Shown: positions 1 to 7,263 of the stretch, piece after piece | Layout: every line of letters starts with the position of its first letter | Position numbering within the stretch: position 1 is the first letter of the stretch | DNA from: Baffinella frigidus | Lineage: Eukaryota; Cryptophyceae; Cryptomonadales; Baffinellaceae | DNA: 14,938 nt | Reading direction: 5' to 3' | NCBI GenBank assembly: GCA_026770585.1 | Contig: MU647114.1 | Location: forward strand, 145,793-160,730 | Position numbers and translations under genes: made by a program | Notes under the pieces: generated by a model | The model's database searches: none | Told to the model about the DNA's origin: nothing | What the model saw: the letters and a program-made list of their open reading frames with translations, nothing else

Positions 1-42
<42 letters not shown>
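1..42. repeat. Poly-G homopolymer run at window start
   Basis: Forty-two consecutive G residues open the window, followed by a short tandem repeat of CTGGCGGAAGG (about 44-69). A pure G run this long is unusual and may mark a contig edge, an assembly or sequencing artefact, or a real homopolymer. Nothing around it suggests a gene. Confidence 0.9.
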
Positions 43-43
<1 letters not shown>

Positions 44-449
44 CTGGCGGAAGGCCTGGCGGAAGGGCTCCGCTCGGGACACACATCGAAATCGTGTGCG
101 AGTAAGGCTTCACTGAGGAGAACAGGAGTCAACGGCACGTGCGGTCTTATATCTCCTTATAGTGGACGTGACTGTGTAAAGTCACTGAGGCCATCCTACA
201 TGGGATTTAATCCCAAGATAGATCTATATTATCAACACGGCGGCCGTGGGTTAGCGACACGGATGCTGCACATCTCTTTAGGTCCTACTCAGACCCCTAC
301 ACAGGTCCCTCGAAATCAAGAAAACGCACCGCCGTGGGACCCTACGGTAGGCCTATTCCTAGGAGCATATGAACATCCTAGGCACGGTGCGTTTCCTGAA
401 TTTCGAGGCTGTACGCACCCCCCCCCCGAAGAAGCCTGGCGGGATATGT
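43..449. other. Non-coding stretch with a small inverted-repeat element
   Basis: No convincing gene is seen. A near-perfect inverted repeat has its left arm at about 309-336 and its right arm at about 381-406 (CTCGAAAT and AACGCACC are shared by both arms), giving a MITE-like unit of about 98 bp. The segment at 172-208 (aagtcact...catcctacatggga) has a diverged second copy at 1246-1274. The 112-residue frame across 200-538 runs through both inverted repeats and is not believed to be coding. Confidence 0.5.
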
Positions 450-553
450 ACAGGGGTACCTCGCTCATAAGAAACTGGCTCCCCCTAGGACCCTACGGTG
501 GTCCTGGCTGGGAGGGGGGCACATGTAGTTTCTTATGAGCGAGGTACCCCTGT
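450..553. mobile_element. MITE-like element with perfect 27-bp terminal inverted repeats
   Basis: Positions 450-476 (starting ACAGGGGTACCTCGCTCATA) are the exact reverse complement of 527-553. The 50-bp interior has no coding capacity. Solo relatives of the terminal repeat occur at 9444-9458 and 9660-9683. A shorter ACAGGGGTTACTCG version occurs at 10962-10975 and, inverted, at 12760-12773. This is the organisation expected of a non-autonomous terminal-inverted-repeat element; no target-site duplication is obvious. Confidence 0.7.
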
Positions 554-1432
554 AGAAGAAGCGGAGAGATCGGCTGAGTGCCCCACCCCCGGGAGACGGT
601 CTCAGGCTAGCTCTCGGAAAGCCGGAAAGGTATTCTTCTTGTTGCGGAGCTCCACGTATCTGCCGACGTGACCCAACATGTCAACTTGAGACGTGCTGTT
701 GACTTACCCAGCATCAATGGCTCCAACAGCCCAGCAATGAGAGCCTGATGTCGAACCACAGCATGAGAGACCTCTCCCGACAAGCAGTGTGCAAACACAC
801 TCACGGCATCTCACTCCAAGCAAGAATGGCTCCAAGAGCAGGAGGCGTCTCACTCTCTGGCAGGCAAGCTGTCGGGAATGAAGAGGGCAGGCCATACGAG
901 AATGGCTCCAAGGGCAGGCGATACTCCGGAACCAAAGCCCCAAGGACTTGGAGGGAGGGATGGCCCCTGTCCTGAAGGCTTTGGTTCACGAGGTCCCGCA
1001 GGCGATACCTTGAATGCAGCCCGGTGCTGCCGATCTCATGACCGGGTACGAGACCGGGTGCGGGTACCAAGGGTCTTCTACGGTAGGCAATCGTGCAGGG
1101 TCCTACGCAACTACCCGTACCCAGGCGCCTTGCAGTTAATGGTGACGCCTTGCAGGCTCGCGGCATCCTTGTCTCGCGGGACCCTGCACAGTCTCCAACC
1201 GCGGCGCCACCGGGCGCGCTTTCTGGCGCATCTATGCCGTCTGGCAAAGTCACTCCGCCCATCCTACACGGGACAGTCTCCCCAGGCGTTTTTCACCGGG
1301 AGAGTGCAGAATCCGGCCTTTTTTCTTCGTGTTCTTCTTTATTACTCTCAGACTGGAAATGAGTGACGCAAAAGTCTATGAGTCCGAAGACGAGCCTGCC
1401 TTGGTACAGTGGCAGCTCTCACACGTGTACCG
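554..1432. other. No recognisable gene; scattered repeat fragments
   Basis: The reading frames here overlap on both strands and show no family signature. Recognisable pieces are a partial copy of the dispersed 36-bp-core repeat at about 664-690 (CATGTCAACTTGAGA), a short local repeat containing AATGGCTCCAAG (near 825 and 900), and an inverted pair GTGCAGGGTCC / GGGACCCTGCAC near 1093-1103 and 1177-1188. Confidence 0.45.
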
Positions 1433-1745
1433 GTATTGATCCGGCCTTTCGTGGTATACAAACGTAGGGCGCTAAGCCAAAGTAGGCTTAGTTGAGCTTG
1501 GGCGTCTTGCAGCCCTCGAGGCGCAGTCGCCCGCACTCCTATCCCCTCATCCTTCACGCTCTCCGACCGCGGCGCCAACGGCCGCGCTGTATATATACCG
1601 GGAAAGGCACGGAATCCGGCCTTTCGAGGTACAAAACGGTGGGAGCGGAATGAGGCTTTTAGTTGACTTTGGGCGACTTCCAGCCCTCGAGGTGCACGCC
1701 ACGCAGGTTCCCGCCCTTCTTGTAGTGCGCCTTCTGCTTCTGCAT
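1433..1745. repeat. Diverged tandem repeat, unit about 176 bp
   Basis: Two aligned units start near 1433 and 1609. Both contain ATCCGGCCTTTCG, then GGGCG(T/A)CTT(G/C)CAGCCCTCGAGG about 60-70 bases later. Fragments of the same family precede them: ATCCGGCCTTTT near 1310, and ACCGCGGCGCCA near 1200 and again near 1567. There is no coding signal. Confidence 0.6.
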
Positions 1746-1882
1746 TCAGGGTGTAGGGTTTAGGCAAGTGCCGAGCGGGCCATATTTGGCCCCCAAGGTC
1801 GTCGCAGGCCCCTCCACTCGAGGCTGGAAGATGGATTATTTACATGTGGGATTGTTAAATTTAGTACCAGTCACGAGCAGGC

Positions 1883-1924
1883 TTGGTCACGTTATTGGGG
1901 GAATTCCCCCAGTAACGTGACCAA
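1883..1924. repeat. 42-bp nearly perfect palindrome
   Basis: The two 21-base halves are reverse complements with one mismatch and no spacer; the centre is GGGGGAATTCCCCC. Such a sequence can extrude as a cruciform or fold as a hairpin. No gene is adjacent. It could be the joined ends of a foldback element or a protein-binding palindrome. Confidence 0.9.
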
Positions 1925-2097
1925 ACGCCCCATTTGTGTGGAAATTACTATACCCACCTTTTTTTCCTTCACTTGTAAAAGAATCCCAGTTTTTAAAATG
2001 GTCACATTTCTAGCCTCGTGTGGCTTGGGGACTTCTGGTTCTGCCTCTGTTGGGTTGACCGACTATTCTCAAGTTGACGTTGCTGTGTTTGGCGGCT

Positions 2098-2515
2098 TAG
2101 AATTTAGGGGTTAGGGTTTAGATTTTAGAGTTTAGGGTTTAGGGTCAAGGGTTCAGGGTTGAGGAGCCGCACTCCTTGAAGTGCGGCTTCCATTTAGATT
2201 TAGGGTTCAGGGTTTGGGGTTGAAGGTTTAGAGTTTAGGGTTTAGGGTCTGGGGTCTGGGGTCAGGGGTTAAGGGTTAAGGGTGTGGCATGCCACGAAGG
2301 TAGAGGGTTCAGGGTTCAGGATTCAGGTTTTCAGGGTGTAGGGTGTAGGGTGTAGGGTGCAGGGTTCAGGGCTCAGGGTTCAGGGATACGGGTGTAGGGT
2401 GTAGCGATTAGGGTGTGGGGTTCAGGGTTTAGGGTATAGGGTTTAGGGTTTAGGGTTTAGGGTTTAGGGTTTAGGGTTTAGGGTTTAGGGTTTGGGGTTT
2501 AGGGCTTAGTCTGAA
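2098..2515 (+). repeat. Large telomere-like tract (TTTAGGG type, mostly degenerate)
   Basis: About 400 bp of TTTAGGG and variants (TTCAGGG, TGTAGGG, TTAAGGG), with a nearly pure array at about 2425-2500. The G-rich strand is the plus strand. The tract is interrupted by a small hairpin near 2164-2190 (GCCGCACTCC / AAGTGCGGC). Because it is internal to the window it is an interstitial telomere-like sequence rather than a chromosome end. Confidence 0.95.
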
Positions 2516-2533
2516 TGACAAGGCTACGAAGCT

Positions 2534-2914
2534 TTCGAATATTCGACAACGTTCGAGAACGTTCGAGAATAGCAAGATTGTCGAGTCGAAGTTGAGGCTG
2601 GAGGACGGTTGAGGGCTTGGGGTTCAGGGGTTAGGGTGCAGGGTTGAGGGCTCAGGCGCTCGAGTAATAACAAGATTGCGAAGCCCCCGAATATTCGAGA
2701 AGGCTCTGGCACATTCGAGACTGTTCGAGAAAAATAAAATAATAGAACGTTCGAGAAAAATAAAATCACCCGCGCGCCGTCGTTCCACGGCCACACGTCA
2801 AGGTCGGGCGTGTGTGAGAGCTTCCGACAGCTCGGCAAAAGTTAACAGTTCAAGTACCAGCATCGTCAATTTTTCGAAAACCGTTATTCCAGAATGTTCT
2901 AGAATATTCGAGAA
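2534..2914. promoter_or_regulatory. Cluster of heat-shock-element-like sites
   Basis: The strongest site, 2887-2914, is six perfect alternating units: TTC-CA-GAA-TG-TTC-TA-GAA-TA-TTC-GA-GAA. This matches the known heat-shock factor consensus of inverted nGAAn pentamers. Other clusters are 2542-2569 (five of six units intact; one GAA is CAA), 2694-2701, 2714-2731 and 2745-2757. No gene is recognisable on either side, so the controlled transcript, if any, is unknown. The sites may belong to a mobile element's promoter. Confidence 0.55.
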
Positions 2915-3122
2915 TGACGAGATGACCCGTGCGCCTTGGTTCCAGGGCCACGAATCGAGGTTGAGCTTCTCATCGAGCTTCTTCGCGTGCGTCTCCGCCA
3001 TTTCCAGCCCGGTCCTGCGCGTGTTGATGCCTGCGAATCGTTGACGGTTTAGTACCAGCACCGTCAAATTTTCGGGGAATGTCAACGGTTTACTACCACC
3101 ATCGTCAACTTTTCGGAAACCG
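2838..3122. repeat. Three-copy repeat with AGTACCAGCA(C/T)CGTCAA core
   Basis: Copies begin near 2838, 3041 and 3079, each about 40 bp and ending in a TTTTCG motif. The second copy contains an inverted pair TTGACGGT...ACCGTCAA able to form a hairpin. The first copy lies about 200 bp before the other two, which are adjacent. The GTTGAC / GTCAAC ends recall the dispersed 36-bp-core element. Confidence 0.6.
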
Positions 3123-3913
3123 CTCTGTTCGACCCGGTGTATTGTTTATTGTTCATTGTGTTTTGTTTCCGCACCCGGATAGCAACAGGTCAACGTCCTT
3201 TCAAATTCGTATTTTCATTTCGGACCCTCAAATTTAATTCAAATTTGGGCTCTTTTCGACAAGTTCGGTCAATTTCGCGAAATTTCGCGGCCTTTTGTAA
3301 AAAAACGCAACGTTTCACGAAGCCATAAATAGTGTCTTCGCGAAACATAGACGTTTTCGCCTCCGGGGGCGGTTGGTTCATTCGTCATTCTTATGTGTTG
3401 AGGGTTTATGTTAATCTGGGAAGGCAAACGCACCGGCCTTGGCGAGCGAACCTTCGTCGCCGCGATCGTCGAAGAAGTGCCCCTGCTTTGAGGTTTGAGG
3501 TTTAGGGGCTAGGCGACCCCACAGTAAGAGACTGTTAGTCGCCAAGTGCGACCCCCCACCTCCGTGGCATGAGACGAGGATCGTCACCTGTCCCACCGAG
3601 GCTCACATGGCAGCATACACATTTCATCTCAGGGTTGCGTTGGCTTTGGAACCGTTTCGGCGCTGAACTCACTTTCAGGGTTAAAATGCCTGGATTTGCG
3701 ACCGCAAAGTATGCCACTGTTAGCCTCCGCAAACCGCGCCACCACCCGACACGTGTCGTACCACGCACTGTCCGGATTCCGCCCCCTCCCGGTAGAACAC
3801 GCACCAGTCAGATGAACGGTGAACCGTAAGTCGGAGCCGGTGTAGCGTGTCGGGTACGAGAGGCCTTATTCCATCCCTTCCCGGTACACCACGCGCGCGT
3901 GATCGGAGGTGTT
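3123..3913. other. No recognisable gene
   Basis: 3130-3400 is AT-richer and contains repeated TTTCGCGAAA-like words. 3772-3801 and 3866-3895 form a diverged direct repeat (ATTCC, CCCGGTA, CCACGC in the same order). This stretch lies downstream of the minus-strand gene's stop codon at 3914-3916 and may hold its 3' untranslated region. No polyadenylation signal was identified with confidence. Confidence 0.4.
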
Positions 3914-5469
3914 TCAGGTTTCGGGGTGAAGAACCTTGACGATCTGGAGGGCGGCAGGCTCGTCCGAGTGCTGCTCGGGCATCGCGCGCTCGACCCCCAT
4001 CGGCCACGAGTTCACCACAAGACCGCTCTTGGACAGCTTCTCGGGAGATTTCCACCTGCAGGGGTGTGGAGGGTTTGGCATGATAGTATCGCCCATCGGC
4101 AAGGAGTCGGCCAGCATAACTTGGATAGCGTCGCGGGGGACCTCCACGTGGTTGAGGGTTGGGGTTCAGGACTTAGGGCTCTGGGGGGTGGGGGTAGGGT
4201 TTTGGGGTGATGGGTGTCATGGGGATACGGGGCAGGGTTTAGGGGATAGGGTTGAGGGTTGAGGAGGTAGGGTCTAGGATGTTATGTAGGAAAGAGTAAT
4301 GGCTCTAGAGTTGAATCTTGCGTGTTGCAAAAGAGATCTGCCCAGGGAGTGTCCGGAGAGTACGAAATGGGGCCCCGTCCGGGTACAACCCCCTGAAACA
4401 AACCGCACCTCCTAAACCCTAAAACATGAGAGCCGTAATCCATATTCTCTGAACCAGCGCGTAGCAGTTGCTGGCCCGCTCGCCGGCCACGATGACGGGG
4501 TGTGAAACGGGGTCCCCAGAACCCAGAACCCCAAACACTTATCCCCAAACGCTCATCTCCAAACGCTTACCCCAACCCTCACTCTTAACCCCTGACAACT
4601 CTTCGCCCGCGCCACTTGAACCCTAAACATTCATCTCAAACTCATGAACCCGTCTGCCACTTGCTGGCCCGCTCGCCGGCCACCACGATGGGCCCCGCAC
4701 CACTTGAACCCTAAGCCCTAATCGAGGGGTGGGGGAAGAGCGGAGCGTATGGGGTGAGCGTTTGGGGGTTAGGGTTTAAGGCTCAAAGGCTAGTGTATCA
4801 CTCAACTGAAGGCGGAAGGGCCTATCTAGGACCTGTCTCGAGAGTAATAAAGAAGCCGAGGACGAAGCAGAAGAAGAAGAAAAAGAAGAAGAAGAAGAAG
4901 AAAAAGAAGAAGAAGAAGAACAAGAAGAAGAAGAAGGTTGGGGTTTCGTACCAGTTATGGTCGCGCTCGGCGGCACGGACGATGGGGCGCTTGTCCTCCT
5001 CCTCGGGCTCCTGCTCTTCCTCCGCGAGACTTTGCACCTTGCTCCGCACCTCCAGCGCCTGTTTTCGGGTTTGCGGTTCGGGGTTTAGGGTATACATTTA
5101 ACTTCAAACTTGTCCGGTGACGAAAATTACTACACAGCTGGATCGTACTAGCAAAAGAAAAGAAAATGCGTGGTGGTTTTCGTCGCCAGAAAAAGACTCA
5201 AACCGAAATGTGTAGGAAAAGACTCAACACGAAATGTGCAGAACAAATTAAAATTCGTGTTTAGGTGTGAATAAAGTAAAACGAAATGATTCTAAGAAGG
5301 AGGGTCCGACCTGGCAGGGGGAGAGCAATAGGCTCTTCGAGCTTGGAGGCCAGCGATATCTTCCCGGAAATAATTGCTTTGTTTTAATCTTTTGTGGCAG
5401 CGAAGCTTACCACCCGGCTGCTTTAATATTACTAGAATGCTCAGCGGTGTAGTAATTTTGAGGGCCATG

Positions 5470-5515
<46 letters not shown>

Positions 5516-6816
5516 AAGTATGGCAGGGCAACAGGTTACGGGCCTGGGATGTGACCTGGCGGCGCGAGAGCAATGCAAGCTGCTGCCTCTTCGCAGCCAG
5601 CGAGATCTTCTGCCCCCTAGTGTGGGGGGGTGGGCTTCAGGTTTTAGGTTTTAGCGTTTAGGGTTGAGGGTGTGGGGTTTAGGATTTTGGGTTGAGGGTT
5701 GAGGGATTGGGGATGACAGTGTGGGGTTTATTATCTAGTAGGTACCGCTGGGCCTTGAGGAGCGAGTCGATCTCCCCGCAGTGCACCAGGCACATCTTGT
5801 CGAAGCCGTCCACCGTGAACACCTTGTCCTGGTGTGCAGGGTTCTGGGTTTATGTTTCGGGCTCACCCACTGCCACAAAACGTTCGGGCTCGCCCACTTC
5901 CACGAAAACCCTACCTCTGCCTCACCTCTGCCTCAAAGGCTCATTCGGGCACCAATCTGGTGAGACCGAGCACTTTCCCGCCCAAAAGTTGACGGACTTG
6001 TACCACGGACAAAGGATGTCACCTGGAGAAAAGGCTGTCAGCCGTGAGTTGGGCAGAGCTGGACTGCAGGGGAGAACACTCTTCGAGGCTCAAGTGGTCA
6101 AAGACCACTTGCGCGAGGCTTTGACCACTTTCGCGAGGTGGAGGGCAACCTGGAACGCGCACGCGCCCGAGGGGTTGTCGGCGCAGGGCGGGTCATTCGG
6201 GTTCGCATACTTGAACGAGAAGTTCTCCTCCGGAAGCTCCACGTTGCCGTACCTGTTTAGGGTTTGGGGGTTGGGGGTTGGGGGTTGGGTTTTGGTGTTT
6301 GGGGTGTAGGGTTTAGGGTTTAGGGTTTAGGGTCCAGGGTTACATGAGCATCTGCTTCTGCCCCTTCGCCGCAGCGTGATGCTCCTCGGGAGCCGGAGCC
6401 GGGGCCGGAGCCGGGGCCGGAGCCGGGGCCGGAGCCGCAGCGTGCGTCTCCTCCTCCTCCGGACCCCAATCATCGTCTACTTCGTCCGGATCGGTCTCGT
6501 AGAGGGGCGTCTGGTCGTTGATGATGCCCCAGAAGGACAGCATCTGCGAGAGCGCGCTCTGGTCAGCATGGTGGAGCCGACCTGCGGGTGGGCCGCTTCG
6601 AGCAGCCGCTTCGAGCAGCCGCTTCGAGCAGTGCGACGCACGCAATGCGAAGATGGGCCCTGCTCCTCTGGGCTGGGTAGCTCTCAGAGCCACCCGGGCC
6701 GGGTAGGGCAGCTGGTAGACCTGGACAGGCTTGCGAGCCGGGGCAGAGCTGATGGCCACGGCGGCGACGAGCAGGCCAATCACAGCCAGCCCAGCGACAC
6801 CTGCTAGCACCTGCAT
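3914..6816 (-). CDS. Six-exon gene, unrecognised 322-aa membrane-anchored or secreted protein
   Basis: Exons by phase-consistent GT-AG splicing are 6816-6344, 6252-6150, 5828-5746, 5616-5556, 5058-4952 and 4055-3914. They sum to 969 nt, with split codons completed at every junction. The start is the first ATG of the open frame. Residues about 3-22 are a hydrophobic helix (VLAGVAGLAVIGLLVAAV), so a signal anchor or signal peptide. Next come an acidic stretch (DPDEVDDDW, then EEEE, about 108-124), an Ala-Pro linker (about 127-142), a part with Cys residues (exons 2-3: PPCADNPSGAC, KMCLVHCGE), a charged helical part (exons 4-5, EEEQEPEEEDKR) and an end in HPET. Exon 1 holds a three-copy 12-bp repeat (about 6597-6633). 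I do not recognise a family. The gene is divergent from the Cys-rich gene, with 447 bp between the start codons. An additional upstream exon is possible. The exact end of exon 2 is the least certain junction (GTTGCC donor at 6149). Confidence 0.68.
4083..4147 (-). pseudogene. Decayed copy of the last exon of the minus-strand gene
   Basis: Read on the minus strand this matches the start of the last exon: W-R-S-P-A-T-L-S-K here against W-K-S-P-E-K-L-S-K there, then LADSLPMGDTIMP against LVVNSWPMGVERAMP. The two halves are in different frames, so an indel has broken it. The base pair expected before the exon is AC instead of the AG acceptor. It lies just upstream of the intact exon, inside the intron. 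Confidence 0.65.
4150..4272 (+). repeat. Degenerate telomere-like tract in intron 5 of the minus-strand gene
   Basis: G-rich on the plus strand with TTTAGGG, TTGAGGG and TTGGGGT variants. On the coding (minus) strand it is the C-rich version and directly precedes the decayed last-exon copy. Confidence 0.85.
4464..4502 (-). pseudogene. Decayed copy of part of exon 5, copy 2
   Basis: The minus-strand reading gives P-V-I-V-A-G-E-R-A-S-N-C-Y, matching R-P-I-V-R-A-A-E-R-D-H-N-W in exon 5 (4952-5058). The DNA shares ATCGT, GCCG and CGAGCG words in order. It lies inside intron 5, downstream of the intact exon in gene orientation. Confidence 0.5.
4661..4693 (-). pseudogene. Decayed copy of part of exon 5, copy 1
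   Basis: The minus-strand reading gives G-P-I-V-V-A-G-E-R-A-S-K-W, closely matching exon 5 (RPIVRAAERDHNW). Its DNA is also very close to the copy at 4464-4502 (shared block TTGCTGGCCCGCTCGCCGG on the plus strand). Both copies have nearby telomere-like sequence (CCACTTGAACCCTAA at 4611 and 4700). Confidence 0.55.
4867..4937. repeat. (AAG)n microsatellite
   Basis: About 70 bp of AAG/AAA triplets, immediately downstream of exon 5 in gene orientation. On the coding strand this is a CTT-rich pyrimidine tract inside intron 5. The apparent poly-lysine frame on the plus strand is only this repeat translated. Confidence 0.95.
5189..5243. repeat. Two-copy tandem repeat of about 27-28 bp
   Basis: AAAAGACTCAA(A/C)(C)CGAAATGTG(T/C)AG occurs twice in tandem within intron 4 of the minus-strand gene. 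No function is apparent. Confidence 0.6.
5309..5370 (-). pseudogene. Decayed copy of exon 4
   Basis: This aligns with exon 4 (5556-5616). Both read K-I-S-L-A-(A/S)-K at the start on the minus strand, both keep a CCAG|GTC donor-like end, and both share GACCTGGC, GAGAGCAAT and CCAGCGA on the plus strand. The body has diverged (LEEPIALPLP against RQQLALLSRRQ). A (GA)n microsatellite at 5471-5513 separates the two copies. Confidence 0.6.
5471..5513. repeat. (GA)n microsatellite
   Basis: About 43 bp of uninterrupted GA dinucleotides between exon 4 and its decayed copy, in intron 4. Confidence 0.97.
5638..5712 (+). repeat. Telomere-like tract filling intron 3
   Basis: Variants of TTTAGGG/TTGAGGG on the plus strand. 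On the coding strand it is a C-rich tract just upstream of the exon 4 acceptor (AG at 5618-5617). It makes up much of the 129-bp intron 5617-5745. Confidence 0.8.
5935..6030 (+). repeat. Dispersed 36-bp-core element, copy in intron 2
   Basis: The core is 5988-6023 (GTTGACGGACTTGTACCACG...), preceded by the conserved leader CACCAATCTGGTGAGACC (5950-5967). It lies antisense to the minus-strand gene, within the 321-bp intron 5829-6149. Confidence 0.7.
6253..6343 (-). repeat. 91-bp intron made almost entirely of telomere-like repeat
   Basis: On the coding strand it starts GTAACCCTGGACCC, continues as three CCCTAAA heptamers and degenerate CCCCAAA/CCCCCAA units, and ends CCCAAACCCTAAACAG. Splicing it joins AT|G TAC so that exon 1 continues into exon 2 in frame; without splicing, the TAA inside the donor ends the protein. 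No sequence unrelated to the repeat is present apart from the splice-site bases. Confidence 0.75.
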
Positions 6817-7263
6817 CGATGAATCCACCCTGTGAGCACCCTCCTCTGGCAGCTGGCAGAAACGCTGTGCCGCAGCCACAGCTGCGGCCTGGGAGGGCTG
6901 AAACCCTCAGAACAGCGATTTGAAGGCAGCTCAACACGCCACCCAAGAAGTTCATCAATTCTGCATTCCGCAAGAGACGCCCGGATCCATCAGGCGCTCA
7001 CCGCTCGGGACACGGGATACGTCCTCCGTTCCCGGGGAGGGCGGCCCCCCTCCAATGTCCCGTAGGATGCCATGCTGTGAACAGGCACTATCCAATTGTC
7101 AACTTTGATAAGTTGACGAACTTCTAAAGGTGATCAACTTTTGCGAAACGTTTGATTTTTGCAACGTTTCGGATTCTAGAATTTAAAAACACGGTCGTCG
7201 GATCGGGGACGTGGTCAGAGCTCTCGATCCCCTCTTCAGCAGTTGTCTCCACACGTGTTTCCC
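6817..7263. promoter_or_regulatory. Divergent intergenic region between the two main genes
   Basis: 447 bp separate the minus-strand ATG (6816) and the plus-strand ATG (7264), so both promoters and 5' leaders should lie here. No TATA box is evident. 7086-7180 is AT-richer with GTCAAC/GTTGAC inverted words (TTGTCAACTTTGATAAGTTGAC at 7096-7117) and two GAAACGTTT/CAACGTTTC-like words, unlike the GC-rich flanks. An unrecognised 5' exon of either gene could also be present. Confidence 0.45.

Noticed and set aside
200-538. 112-residue plus-strand frame
   Set aside because: It spans two inverted-repeat elements and has no family signature; its length is plausible by chance.
2098-2515. True chromosome end
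   Set aside because: The array is degenerate, internal and followed by non-telomeric DNA on both sides, so it is interstitial.
4754-5101. Plus-strand frame with a poly-lysine run
   Set aside because: The lysines are the (AAG)n microsatellite, and the rest is antisense to exon 5 of the minus-strand gene.
5692-6309. Longest plus-strand open frame (205 codons)
   Set aside because: It runs antisense over exons 2 and 3 of the minus-strand gene, across the 36-bp-core repeat and into telomere-like sequence. The minus strand shows coding-like codons and matching splice phases instead.
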